Part shown: piece after piece, positions 29,935 through 38,865 of the stretch
Numbering within the stretch: position 1 is the first letter of the stretch
Layout: the number at the start of each line of letters is the position of its first letter
Origin: an uncultured Eubacteriales bacterium
GTDB lineage: Bacteria > Bacillota > Clostridia > Lachnospirales > Lachnospiraceae
Length of the DNA: 64,000 nt
Direction: 5' to 3'
Assembly: GCA_900315015.1 (NCBI GenBank)
Contig: OMXJ01000004.1
Location: forward strand, 86,766 to 150,765
The notes under the pieces: model-generated
Databases searched by the model: none
What the model saw: the letters and a program-made list of their open reading frames with translations, nothing else
What the model was told of the DNA's origin: nothing
Translations under genes and position numbers: made by a program

Positions 29935-30936
29935 ATGGAAATTAAATATAAAGAATATGAGCACTGCCATTTATGTGCAAGAAACTGCGGAATAAACCGC
30001 TATGAAAGGGCAGGCTATTGCGGAATTGGCGCAGAGCTCCTAGCAGGAAGGGCAGCCCTGCACTACTGGGAGGAGCCTATAATATCAGGAAAAGAAGGCT
30101 CGGGAGCAGTGTTTTTTACAGGCTGTTCGCTGCGCTGTGTATTCTGCCAGAATTACAATCTTGCGCACTGCCTGGAAGGGGGAAATAACTCCTCAAAGGC
30201 TCTTACAACGCAAAGGCTGTCAGAAGACTTTTTAAGACTTCAGGAAGAGGGTGCAAATAACATAAACCTGGTAACAGGAACGCACTATGTACCTCATATA
30301 GCAAAAGCCATAGAAAAAGCAAAAAATGCGGGGCTAGAAATACCAGTACTATACAATACAGGCACCTATGACAATGTGGAAACTGTTAAAATCCTTGATG
30401 GACTTGTTGATATTTATCTTCCAGATCTAAAATATGTGGATAAAAGCATAAGCGGAAGGTATTCTAAAGCAAAGGATTATTTTGAAGTAGCCACAGCAGC
30501 CATAGCAGAAATGTATAGGCAGGTAGGAAAGCCTAAATTTGTAGTAAAGAAAATAGGCACTAGAAACTATGTGTCATTAAAATCAGAAGAAATAAAAGAA
30601 AATGAAAAATTGGATAATGACCAGGAAATACTCATGCAAAAGGGTGTGGTAATAAGGCATATGATGCTGCCAGGAGCACTGCTAGACTCAAAGCGCATAG
30701 TAAAATATGTAGCAGACACTTATGGTGATAATGTATATATGAGCCTGATGTGCCAGTACACGCCATTACACGAGAATTTAAAGGATTATCCGGAAATAGA
30801 CAAAAAGGTATCAAGGAAAAGGTATGAAAGACTAGTAGACTATGCCATAGAGCTAGGCATAAAAAATGCCTTCATACAGTCACAGGAAGCAGTCTCAGAA
30901 AGCTTCATACCAGCCTTTGATGGAACAGGGATTTAA
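29935..30936 (+). CDS. Radical SAM protein, PflX-type
   Basis: A 333-residue protein like the uncharacterised PflX group, related to pyruvate formate-lyase activating enzymes. A first Cys cluster (HCHLCARNCGINR) and the Cys of GYCG precede the radical SAM motif GCSLRCVFCQNY, which binds the [4Fe-4S] cluster. Later motifs include VTGTHYVPHI and DLYLPDLKY-like strands. It should cleave SAM to a 5'-deoxyadenosyl radical; the target is unknown and no formate lyase gene is nearby. No strong ribosome site precedes the ATG. It ends 1 bp before uup, so the two are probably coupled. Confidence 0.85.
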   Translation: MEIKYKEYEHCHLCARNCGINRYERAGYCGIGAELLAGRAALHYWEEPIISGKEGSGAVFFTGCSLRCVFCQNYNLAHCLEGGNNSSKALTTQRLSEDFLRLQEEGANNINLVTGTHYVPHIAKAIEKAKNAGLEIPVLYNTGTYDNVETVKILDGLVDIYLPDLKYVDKSISGRYSKAKDYFEVATAAIAEMYRQVGKPKFVVKKIGTRNYVSLKSEEIKENEKLDNDQEILMQKGVVIRHMMLPGALLDSKRIVKYVADTYGDNVYMSLMCQYTPLHENLKDYPEIDKKVSRKRYERLVDYAIELGIKNAFIQSQEAVSESFIPAFDGTGI

Positions 30937-30937
30937 A

Positions 30938-32971
30938 ATGGAAACTTTAATAACGCTAGAGAATGTTTCAAAGGAGTATCCTCATAGGGATGTACTGAAA
31001 AATATCAGCTTTGGAATAAATGATGGGGATAGGATAGGACTCATCGGAGTAAATGGAACAGGAAAATCAACGCTATTAAAATGTCTCGCAGGAGAAGAAG
31101 AGGCGGATGAGGGCAGAATCACTAAAAATGGAAAGCTAAGGATAGCATATCTTCCGCAGACGCCGGTATTTGATAATAGTAAAAGTGTACTAGATAATGT
31201 AGTAGAAGGAAAGAGAGCAGAGGAAGAATATATAAATCTAAGAGGACAGGCAAGAACTCTGCTATTGCAGTTTGGAATAGAAAATCCGGATGACACGGCA
31301 GAGCACCTATCAGGCGGAACAAAAAAGAGGGCAGCTCTAGTAAGGACAATACTTACACCGTCAAACTTTCTGATCCTCGATGAGCCTACTAACCACTTAG
31401 ACTCAGACATGACCGAATGGTTAGAGAACTTCTTAAAGGGTTATAAGGGAGCCTTTATCATGATAACTCATGACAGATACTTCCTAGATAGAACAGTAAA
31501 TAAAATGATAGAGCTAGATCAGGGAAAGATATATGAATATGTAGGAGCAAACTATTCAAAATATCTTGAAATGAAGGCAGAAAGAGAAGAAATAGCCCTG
31601 AGCACAGAGCATAAGAATCAGAATCTATATAGAATAGAGCTGGCCTGGATGCAAAGAGGAGCAAGAGCTAGAACAACCAAACAAAAGGCACATATCGAAC
31701 GTTTTAATGAGCTTGCAAATAGAGAAAAGCCGGTAATAACTGATGATGAAGTAAAAATCAGCACTCTTTCCTCAAGACTTGGAAAAAAGACAATAATCCT
31801 GGATCATATCAGCAAAAGCTTTGGAGAAAAGCAGGTAATAAAGGATTTCTCATATACCCTTTTATCAGATGACAGAATAGGTATAATAGGAAAGAACGGC
31901 TGCGGAAAATCAACACTGTTAAAGCTTATAACAGGTCTACTACAGCCAGATACAGGAACAGTAGAAACAGGAATTACAGTAAAGGCAGGTTTCTTCTTGC
32001 AGGAAAATGAAGAGCTTCCTCAAAATGAAAGAGTAATAGACTATATAAGAGAAACAGCAGACTATATAAAATCCACTGATGGAGTAATCACAGCTTCACA
32101 GATGCTTGAGAAATTCCTTTTTAGTGGAGCAGCGCAATATGGCATAATAGGAAAGCTATCAGGCGGAGAAAAAAGAAGGCTATTTCTGCTGCATGTATTA
32201 ATGCAGGAGCCTAATATCCTGATACTGGATGAACCTACAAATGATCTTGACATAAAGACGCTGACAATCTTAGAAAACTACCTAAAGAGCTTTCCGGGAA
32301 TTGTAATCAGCGTATCTCACGACCGCTATTTCCTCGACAAAATGGCAAATAGAATCTTCTCATTTGAAGGAAATGGCATAATAAAACAGTATGAAGGCGG
32401 TTATTCTGACTACAGACTAAAGAAGGAAGTTGAAGATGAAAAAGAACTTTTTGGAGAATTATCTGGCGGAAAGAAGAGGGGCAAAGAAGGCAAAGCTGAA
32501 GCTAATGGTAAAGGGAAAGCTGAAGCCGGGGCCATTGCAGCTGAAAACCAAAATGGAAGTAAAAAAGCTTCAGAAGGCGAAGGCCGAGAAGAAGGCAAAG
32601 CGAAAGAAGGCAGTGAAGAAGGGGCTTCTTGGAACGGGGAAGGTACTTCTGAAGGTAGGGAAAATTGGAGTGAAGGCAGTGGCAGTTGGAATAAAGGCAG
32701 TGCCGGTGGTAACTCGCGTCATGAAAAAAAAGTAAGATTCTCTTATAAAGAAGAACGTGAATTTGAAACCATAGATGCCGACATAGAAAAGCTGGAAGCA
32801 GAGCTGGCAGAGGTAGAAGCAGGAATCGTAAAGGAAGCAAGCAACTATCCAAAGCTCTCAGAGCTATCAAAAAGAAAAGAAGAATTAGAAACAAAGTTAG
32901 AAGAAAAAATGGAGCGCTGGGAGTACTTAAGTGAATTAAACGAAAAAATCCAGGCCCAGAAAAAGAACTAA
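30938..32971 (+). CDS. uup: ABC-F ATPase, Uup-like
   Basis: Soluble tandem ABC ATPase with no membrane domain, of the ABC-F class that acts on ribosomes or nucleic acids. The 677 residues have two nucleotide-binding domains (P-loops GVNGTGKST and GKNGCGKST; signatures LSGGTKKR and LSGGEKRR; Walker B FLILDEPTNHLD and ILILDEPTNDLD) joined by a charged linker. The last 75 residues are a helical hairpin (SYKEEREFETIDADIEKLE...) like the DNA-binding C-terminus of Uup. Between them (about 505-600) is a Gly/Glu/Lys/Ser-rich low-complexity insert. I start at ATG 30938; an earlier in-frame start at 30866 lies inside the preceding gene. Confidence 0.88.
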   Translation: METLITLENVSKEYPHRDVLKNISFGINDGDRIGLIGVNGTGKSTLLKCLAGEEEADEGRITKNGKLRIAYLPQTPVFDNSKSVLDNVVEGKRAEEEYINLRGQARTLLLQFGIENPDDTAEHLSGGTKKRAALVRTILTPSNFLILDEPTNHLDSDMTEWLENFLKGYKGAFIMITHDRYFLDRTVNKMIELDQGKIYEYVGANYSKYLEMKAEREEIALSTEHKNQNLYRIELAWMQRGARARTTKQKAHIERFNELANREKPVITDDEVKISTLSSRLGKKTIILDHISKSFGEKQVIKDFSYTLLSDDRIGIIGKNGCGKSTLLKLITGLLQPDTGTVETGITVKAGFFLQENEELPQNERVIDYIRETADYIKSTDGVITASQMLEKFLFSGAAQYGIIGKLSGGEKRRLFLLHVLMQEPNILILDEPTNDLDIKTLTILENYLKSFPGIVISVSHDRYFLDKMANRIFSFEGNGIIKQYEGGYSDYRLKKEVEDEKELFGELSGGKKRGKEGKAEANGKGKAEAGAIAAENQNGSKKASEGEGREEGKAKEGSEEGASWNGEGTSEGRENWSEGSGSWNKGSAGGNSRHEKKVRFSYKEEREFETIDADIEKLEAELAEVEAGIVKEASNYPKLSELSKRKEELETKLEEKMERWEYLSELNEKIQAQKKN

Positions 32972-32991
32972 GATATTGCTGAAATGCTGAT

Positions 32992-33085
32992 AAATAAAGG
33001 GGCTTGGGCAAATGTACAATTTGAGTAAAGGCTAAAATAAAGGGATTTGAGCAAATGTACAATTTGAGTAAAGGCTAAAATAAAG
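32992..33085 (+). repeat. 43-bp tandem duplication after uup
   Basis: Positions 32992-33034 recur almost exactly at 33035-33077, and the first bases of a third copy follow. The shared core is GCAAATGTACAATTTGAG. Confidence 0.85.
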
Positions 33086-33112
33086 CTTTTTGAAAAAAAC
33101 ATAATTAAAAAA

Positions 33113-33157
33113 AGAAAATCTAAGAAACAAAACGTCTCTTAGATTTTCTATTTTTTT
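33113..33157. terminator. Bidirectional terminator between uup and the HD gene
   Basis: AGAAAATCTAAGA (33113-33125) pairs perfectly with 33137-33149, with A-runs on the left and T-runs on the right, serving the two convergent genes. Confidence 0.88.
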
Positions 33158-33162
33158 TATTT

Positions 33163-33636
33163 TTACGCGAAAGTCCTGCCAGAAAGCACTTCTTTAGTAG
33201 CACAGATCTTATCGGCGATGCATACGATCCAGGCTTCCCTATTTGTAGGAGGGATAACAGTGAGAGGGAACATATGTCTTTTAATGATGATCTTTTCGAT
33301 ATCATTAAGTTCCCAATCCTCTTCGGCATTCTTAAGTGCAGTGGTAGGATGGGTAAAGCCATGGATATTATGGCCCTTTCTTTCCTTCTCGTGCCAGTCG
33401 TATAAAAAGTAATCATGGAGCAGGGCACCGACAATTAAAGAGTGAAGATTTACAGTAATACCAAGCTTTTCAGCGATTATAACGCTAAGGAGCGCAACAC
33501 CGAAGCAGTGGTCATAAACTGAGATATTTGAATGCTGGATATATTTTTTAGTATCCGAATATCTGCCTTCCTTTTCTAGTCTTATTGCTTCCTTTCTTAT
33601 CATACTCTTATATTTCTCAAGTAATATATTAGACAT
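33163..33636 (-). CDS. HD domain phosphohydrolase-like protein
   Basis: A 157-residue HD-superfamily protein. The metal ligands are His in SVYDHCFGVAL, the HD pair in GALLHDYFLYDWH, a later His in HGFTHP and the Asp in CIADKICA. This small HD type is common in Firmicutes and its substrate is unknown. GGAAAGG precedes the chosen ATG 33636; a frame start 33 bases further upstream has no such site. It diverges from the Pel-like cluster, so a link to cyclic dinucleotide turnover is conceivable, but it is not an HD-GYP protein. Confidence 0.82.
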   Translation of the reverse strand: MSNILLEKYKSMIRKEAIRLEKEGRYSDTKKYIQHSNISVYDHCFGVALLSVIIAEKLGITVNLHSLIVGALLHDYFLYDWHEKERKGHNIHGFTHPTTALKNAEEDWELNDIEKIIIKRHMFPLTVIPPTNREAWIVCIADKICATKEVLSGRTFA

Positions 33637-33708
33637 ATCTATTCCTTTCCGTCTAAAAAAGCTATTCAATTAAGTGGTTTGCAATAACTAACAAACTCAC
33701 CACCTTAC

Positions 33709-33714
33709 ATTATA
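33709..33714 (-). promoter_or_regulatory. Extended -10 box for the HD gene
   Basis: On the minus strand TGTTATAAT gives an extended -10 element about 75 bp before the start codon; no clear -35 box. Confidence 0.45.
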
Positions 33715-33846
33715 ACATATCAATTGAAAAAAATCTATACGAATATCGAAAAATAAGGTTGAAATTAGGTAAAAAAATGCGGATATTTAAATTGGATATG
33801 TAGTGTAAATAAATAAATGATAAAATATAACTATAATATAAACTGT

Positions 33847-33875
33847 TTGACTGAAAGGAAAAAATGTGCTAGTAT
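33847..33875 (+). promoter_or_regulatory. Candidate promoter of the Pel-like cluster
   Basis: TTGACT (33847-33852), 17-bp spacer, TAGTAT (33870-33875). A start 6-7 bases downstream would leave a leader of only about 15 nt and clip the GGAGG at 33881-33886, so this promoter may not be the main one. The rest of 33637-33896 is AT-rich, with TATAAT-like boxes (33832-33837) but no matching -35. Confidence 0.4.
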
Positions 33876-33896
33876 GGGTTTGGAGGTAGAAAAATA

Positions 33897-36047
33897 ATGA
33901 ACATACTATTTACAGGAAATATACGTCCTATTTCTGTGAATTTTTTTAAAAAAGTTTCTGAGGACAATACCTGTGTTGTATTTGAAGATTATAGCAATGA
34001 GGGGCATTTTCTAGCTGATAAGCAGAATAAAGAAGAAGAGCCGCGTAATCTTGAGAAAATACGAAAATTAAAAAATGTAAAGGTATTTACGACAGAGACA
34101 GAGCAGACACTGACAGATCTATATGTAGCATATAGCTTTGACATGGTGGTATATGTATCAAAAGCGATAGATGGGGCTATTCGCATTTATGATGACTTAG
34201 AAATGCTCGAAGAAAATATGTATCTTTGCAGGCATAATAAAATAAAGAATTTTGTATTGATTACATCAAATGATGTAAATGCACCGGTTGTACAGGATAC
34301 AGCAAGAAGCAGAAACAGAAGAGTATTAAATATGACAGGCGAGAGGCTTGCATATATAGGCGCATCTGAAGATGAAATGCATACGCAGATCTTAAGAGTT
34401 CCGCATATGTATTCAACCGAAGAAAATGACTGGCAGCTAGAGAAATGGATCCATTCAGCAGTCAGGACAAAGAAAATTTCATTTACAGGCTATAGAGACG
34501 AGAACACCGATTTCTTAAATGATGAAGATCTGGGTGTTCTTGTGGCGCGTATTGCAGATTTACCACCGGATGAGAAGTATCTTGAAATGAATCTTGGGGG
34601 AGGAAACATTGAATCCTTAAACGATTTAGTAAACTGCATAAAGAAAAATATTCCGGGAGTAACCGGAACCTTCAAGAATTTTGTTGTAGGACAGCCAATA
34701 GCTTACGGGGATAATACTGCAAAGAAGGAATACGGCTGGTATCCAACACATGATTTAAGAAAAGAGCTTCCAGACATAATAAGCTCTGTAAAAAATGATA
34801 TCTTAAATCTGAGCAAAAAGAAAAAGAGAATGAGAAATCTTAAGAGAATCGGAGAGGTGACCAGAGTAACGGCTGAAATAGCAGTACTTGCGGTAATCAC
34901 TGAATGGCTGAATCATCTGGTAAAGGGTAATTCTCTGCTTGAATTTATGGATTTCAGGCTCTTAGCAGTGCTGATAGTAGGAACAATGAATGGACTTATG
35001 CCAGGCCTTATATCAGCCCTAATAGCTAGTTTTGGATACCTCTTTTCATTACTAGATACAGTGAGCTGGCAGCTTCTTATAACGAACATTCAGAACTGGC
35101 TGCCATTTGCGGCTTACTTCCTATTAGGATCAGTAACAGGCTACGGCAGAGATAAGATGAACGATAAGCTAAAGAATGTGACAGAAGAAAATGAAGTAAT
35201 GGAGAAGAAGTACGTATTCTTAAATCTTCTTTATCATGATGTATTAAAGACAGCAGAGCACTACAACAACCAGATCATCGGCTATAAGGACAGCTACGGA
35301 AAGATCTACTCAGCAGTAAAAGAACTTGAAAAGCTCTCAACTGAAGAAGTACTCTATGAAGCAGTTCAGGTATTAGAAAAAATGCTTGGAAGTGAATCCA
35401 TTGGCATCTATAGCTGTAAAAAGGATAGCTGGATGGCTCGTCTTGAAGTATGCTCTAAGAATGAAAATGAAAGAATGAAGAAGTCCATAGATTTAAGGAA
35501 CTATATGGAATTTATGGATGAAATGGAGAAGAATGAGACATTTATAAATAGGGAATGCTTACCGGATTATCCAGCATATGCAGCACCTATTTATGACGGA
35601 GAGTATCTATACGGAATAGTCATCATAAAGGAGGCTGATGAAAGTCAGCTGAACATTGAATTCTCAAATAAATTTACAATAATTTCAAAGCTCATATCCT
35701 CATCAATAACAAATGCCATAAAGGAAACCACAAGAGTGGATAGATTCGTAAAGGGCACAAAGGTATTAAATAGTGAAAACTTTGCAAAGCTCGTAGATAT
35801 AAGAAAGAAGATGTTCGAAAAGAACTTTGCAGACTATACACTTATTAAAATCAATAGCCAGGGCGAAGCAATAAATGAAATTGAGAAGAAAATCGAAAAG
35901 GTTACAAGAAATAATGATGTACTTGGAATAGGAAAGAATAACGAGCTATATCTTCTATTAGTACAGACAGGAAATGTAGGTGCAGAAAAGGTAGCAGGAA
36001 GACTAACTGAAATAGGTCAGCAATTCGAGATTGTAAAGGACTATTAA
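33897..36047 (+). CDS. pelD: PelD-like c-di-GMP receptor fused to a degenerate SDR domain
   Basis: A 716-residue membrane protein. Residues 1-about 305 have the layout of an NAD-dependent epimerase/dehydratase, but the Gly-rich dinucleotide motif is lost (TGNIRPIS, 6-13) and the catalytic YxxxK position reads M146-TGE-R150, so it may not be an enzyme. About four membrane helices follow (320-425). A GAF-like region (about 470-610) and a degenerate GGDEF domain (about 615-716) come next. The GGDEF site is KNNEL (680-684), but five residues before it stands RNND (671-674), the spacing of the RxxD inhibitory site that binds c-di-GMP in PelD. This matches PelD architecture: membrane, GAF, inactive GGDEF. 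It is the first gene of the cluster, and its stop touches the start of pelE. Confidence 0.85.
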   Translation: MNILFTGNIRPISVNFFKKVSEDNTCVVFEDYSNEGHFLADKQNKEEEPRNLEKIRKLKNVKVFTTETEQTLTDLYVAYSFDMVVYVSKAIDGAIRIYDDLEMLEENMYLCRHNKIKNFVLITSNDVNAPVVQDTARSRNRRVLNMTGERLAYIGASEDEMHTQILRVPHMYSTEENDWQLEKWIHSAVRTKKISFTGYRDENTDFLNDEDLGVLVARIADLPPDEKYLEMNLGGGNIESLNDLVNCIKKNIPGVTGTFKNFVVGQPIAYGDNTAKKEYGWYPTHDLRKELPDIISSVKNDILNLSKKKKRMRNLKRIGEVTRVTAEIAVLAVITEWLNHLVKGNSLLEFMDFRLLAVLIVGTMNGLMPGLISALIASFGYLFSLLDTVSWQLLITNIQNWLPFAAYFLLGSVTGYGRDKMNDKLKNVTEENEVMEKKYVFLNLLYHDVLKTAEHYNNQIIGYKDSYGKIYSAVKELEKLSTEEVLYEAVQVLEKMLGSESIGIYSCKKDSWMARLEVCSKNENERMKKSIDLRNYMEFMDEMEKNETFINRECLPDYPAYAAPIYDGEYLYGIVIIKEADESQLNIEFSNKFTIISKLISSSITNAIKETTRVDRFVKGTKVLNSENFAKLVDIRKKMFEKNFADYTLIKINSQGEAINEIEKKIEKVTRNNDVLGIGKNNELYLLLVQTGNVGAEKVAGRLTEIGQQFEIVKDY

Positions 36048-36983
36048 ATGATACTGATATTATTAATTCTAATACACCTGATAATAAGTGTGGTGGTCTT
36101 TGTTTTGCAGGACATGAACATCTTAAAAATCAGGGACAGGATTTATCCTATAGTATATTTAGTGCCTTATGTGGGTTTCATGATGCTGTTAGTTGAGTGC
36201 ATTATGGACAAAAGAAACCGCATAGGTCAAAGAGAAATAGACTTAGACAAGCTAGAAATAACCCAGGTCAGATATAAGCAGATAAAGGTACCTCAGAAGG
36301 AGGAAAATGAAGTAGTTCCTCTAGAAGAGGCCATGGCAATAAATGACAGCAGGGTAAGAAGATCTCTGATACTTGATATATTAAGGAAGAATCCTGAAAA
36401 TTATGTAGCAGTGCTTGAAAAGGCCAGCCTTTCAAGCGACACAGAGCTCTCCCACTATGCTACAACCTCAATGATGGCAATACAGAGCAGGTATGAAAAG
36501 AGCATAACAGAGCTTGAAAAAGAAAAAGAAAGAGATAAGGATAATCCGGTAGTACTTGACGATTATGCCACTGTATTAAAGAATTACATTAAAAGTGGCC
36601 TCATATCAGGACAGGTGCTTAGGATATATCAAAATAAGCTGAATAAGGTGCTTGAAGAACTTAAAGGGCTTTGTCCGGAGAAAATCAAGTATCGTTTTGA
36701 CTGGATAGACAATAGGCTTGATATAGGAAATACAGCAGGAGTAAAAGCAGAATGCGAAGACCTGTTAAAGAAATGGCCGGGGGAAGAAAGGTGCTATCAG
36801 TCTTATATGGCATATGCCTTTAAGATATCAGATAAAAAGCTGGCAATGCAGATATTAAAGGAAGTAAAGGAAAAAGAAGTATATCTCTCAAGAGCGGGAC
36901 GAGAGTGGTACGACTTCTGGAATGCTGAAAGCAAGGGTGAAGAATTATATGGAAGATCTTCAGGAACAAATCCAAAAATATGA
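36048..36983 (+). CDS. pelE: PelE-like membrane protein with helical repeats
   Basis: A 311-residue protein with two N-terminal membrane helices (about 1-20 and 33-51) and a cytoplasmic helical region resembling TPR-type repeats (VRRSLILDILRKNPENYVAVLE and later repeats). In Pel systems PelE sits between PelD and the polymerase and helps recruit PelF; position directly after the PelD-like gene supports this. Sequence similarity alone is thin, so I rely on topology and order. There is no gap to the previous stop, and the last 35 bases overlap the next gene. Confidence 0.7.
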   Translation: MILILLILIHLIISVVVFVLQDMNILKIRDRIYPIVYLVPYVGFMMLLVECIMDKRNRIGQREIDLDKLEITQVRYKQIKVPQKEENEVVPLEEAMAINDSRVRRSLILDILRKNPENYVAVLEKASLSSDTELSHYATTSMMAIQSRYEKSITELEKEKERDKDNPVVLDDYATVLKNYIKSGLISGQVLRIYQNKLNKVLEELKGLCPEKIKYRFDWIDNRLDIGNTAGVKAECEDLLKKWPGEERCYQSYMAYAFKISDKKLAMQILKEVKEKEVYLSRAGREWYDFWNAESKGEELYGRSSGTNPKI

Positions 36984-38853
36984 ACGGGAAGAAATAGCAG
37001 ATAAAGAAAGAGAAATAAAGAAAAATAGAAAAAATAAGAATACCTGGTTCAGAGTAGCAATACCGATAATCGCAATGTTTGTATTTACGGTGTTCGTAGT
37101 ATTAGAAAGACGAGGAATCTCCGTACAGGTAGCATCAAGATTTGAGGATCTGTCAAAAATACAGCTGACAGAAACCTTTGAGCAGGAAAAGGAATGTCTT
37201 GTAGTAGTAGACAAAAAGGGAGAAAGCGAAGAAAAAATCACCTCTGAAATGCTCTTTGTATTAGATAGCTTAAGAGTAGGCTATGATGTAAAGGATGTAT
37301 CTGAGGTAGACTGGGAAAATGAGCTTAAAAATTATAAGACATTAGTACTTTCCTTCCAGGACTGGGATAAGATAGGCGAAGGAGCAGAGCAGCTATCAAA
37401 GTGGTTAGTATCAGGCGGAAGAATGATGAATACCATGACTCCAGCACCTAACAGTGTATTCTCGCTCCTTGCATCAAAAATAGGAGTAGATTCCTTTTCA
37501 TCGTATGTAGGAATAGATGGACTAAGGATGGACAATAATGCTCTTATAGGAGCAGATCAGAAAAATACCTATAAATTTATGCTGGGTGAAGAAACAGAAA
37601 TTCTGACTTCACTAGGCGTGTTATTAGATTCAAAGGCAAAGCGCTATGTATCTTCCTATGACGGAACAGTGCCTCTTATATGGTCAAATGACATAGAGGA
37701 TGGAAGAGCAGTAATAATGAATTATGTAATTACAGATAAATTCCAGAGAGGCTTCTACACACTCTGTTACAGCCTCTTAGAAGATTCCTTCGTGTATCCT
37801 GTAATAAATGGTTCATCATTTTACATAGACGACTTCCCGGCACCAGTACCAGGAGGAAACGGAGAATATATCGAAAGAGACTACGGAATAGATACAGCAA
37901 GCTTTTACTCAACTGTATGGTGGCCTCAGATACTCAACTGGCAGAAGCAGTACGGAATAGTATATACAGGACTCATAATCGAAGATTATAACAACTTTGT
38001 TGAAGGAGAACTGCCAAGAAATAAGCAGACCAGCAGATTCTCATTGTTCGGAAATACCATGATAAATAATGGAAATGAGCTAGGACTCCATGGCTATAAT
38101 CACCAGCCGCTTTGCGTAGAAGGAATAGATGATAATATGCAGTTCGGTGAATACAAGCTCTGGGCAAGCGAAGAAGATCTAAAGAACTCCATAAAGGAGC
38201 TTGTAGAATTCTCAAGTGCACTATATCCAACCGAAAAGTTCCAGGTATATGTACCGCCATCGAACATCATGTCAGAAACCGGAGAAAAGCTCTTGCTTGA
38301 AGCAGCACCTGATATAAAGGTAATAGCGAGTGTATATCTAAAAGCAGATGGCGTAGAAAGCATGGTACAGGAATTCACAGTAGAAGAAAACGGCATAATA
38401 GATACACCAAGAGTAGTATCAGGCTGCATGCTGGATGAATACGCAAAGCTTACTGCTTTTTCAGAATTTAACTTCCATTACGTACAGTCACATTTCGTAC
38501 ATCCGGATGATATATTAGATGAAGACAGAGGTGCAAAGAGCGGATGGCCTGAAATGTCAAGACAGTTTACAGAATATCTGGAATTAGTAAAGAATGCTGT
38601 ACCAGATATGAGAAACCTCTCAGGAACAGACATGGGAGCAGCAACCTATAGATATTGCGGTCTATCAGTAGAAAGAGATATAAAGGACGGCGAAATAGAC
38701 GTAAGGCTCGGAGGTTTTTCAAAGGAAGCGTATCTCCTTCTTAGAATAAACGAGGGCGAAGTAAAGAATACAGAAGGCTGCACAGTTACAGAGGTAGCAG
38801 ATGGTCTGTATTTAGTAAAAGCAGTAGAAGAAAACATCAAAATATATTATTAA
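36949..38853 (+). CDS. DUF2194 protein, PelA-like deacetylase candidate
   Basis: A 634-residue protein anchored by one membrane helix (about 31-50) after a charged cytoplasmic start, so the bulk is outside the cell. The N-terminal extracellular part (about 75-280) is an alpha/beta domain of DUF2194 type. From about 290 the features of a polysaccharide deacetylase barrel appear: IDDFPAP (Asp294, Asp295) and LGLHGYNH (His381, His385), the metal-binding Asp and HxxxH. It may partly deacetylate the exported polymer, as PelA does. I start at ATG 36949, preceded by AAGGGTGA, rather than ATG 36922. Confidence 0.78.
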   Translation: MEDLQEQIQKYEREEIADKEREIKKNRKNKNTWFRVAIPIIAMFVFTVFVVLERRGISVQVASRFEDLSKIQLTETFEQEKECLVVVDKKGESEEKITSEMLFVLDSLRVGYDVKDVSEVDWENELKNYKTLVLSFQDWDKIGEGAEQLSKWLVSGGRMMNTMTPAPNSVFSLLASKIGVDSFSSYVGIDGLRMDNNALIGADQKNTYKFMLGEETEILTSLGVLLDSKAKRYVSSYDGTVPLIWSNDIEDGRAVIMNYVITDKFQRGFYTLCYSLLEDSFVYPVINGSSFYIDDFPAPVPGGNGEYIERDYGIDTASFYSTVWWPQILNWQKQYGIVYTGLIIEDYNNFVEGELPRNKQTSRFSLFGNTMINNGNELGLHGYNHQPLCVEGIDDNMQFGEYKLWASEEDLKNSIKELVEFSSALYPTEKFQVYVPPSNIMSETGEKLLLEAAPDIKVIASVYLKADGVESMVQEFTVEENGIIDTPRVVSGCMLDEYAKLTAFSEFNFHYVQSHFVHPDDILDEDRGAKSGWPEMSRQFTEYLELVKNAVPDMRNLSGTDMGAATYRYCGLSVERDIKDGEIDVRLGGFSKEAYLLLRINEGEVKNTEGCTVTEVADGLYLVKAVEENIKIYY

Positions 38854-38865
38854 TGGAGAAAAAAA

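Noticed and set aside
30866..30937. 24-residue N-terminal extension of Uup
   Set aside because: It lies within the preceding radical SAM gene and the standard ABC-F start METLITLENV begins at 30938.
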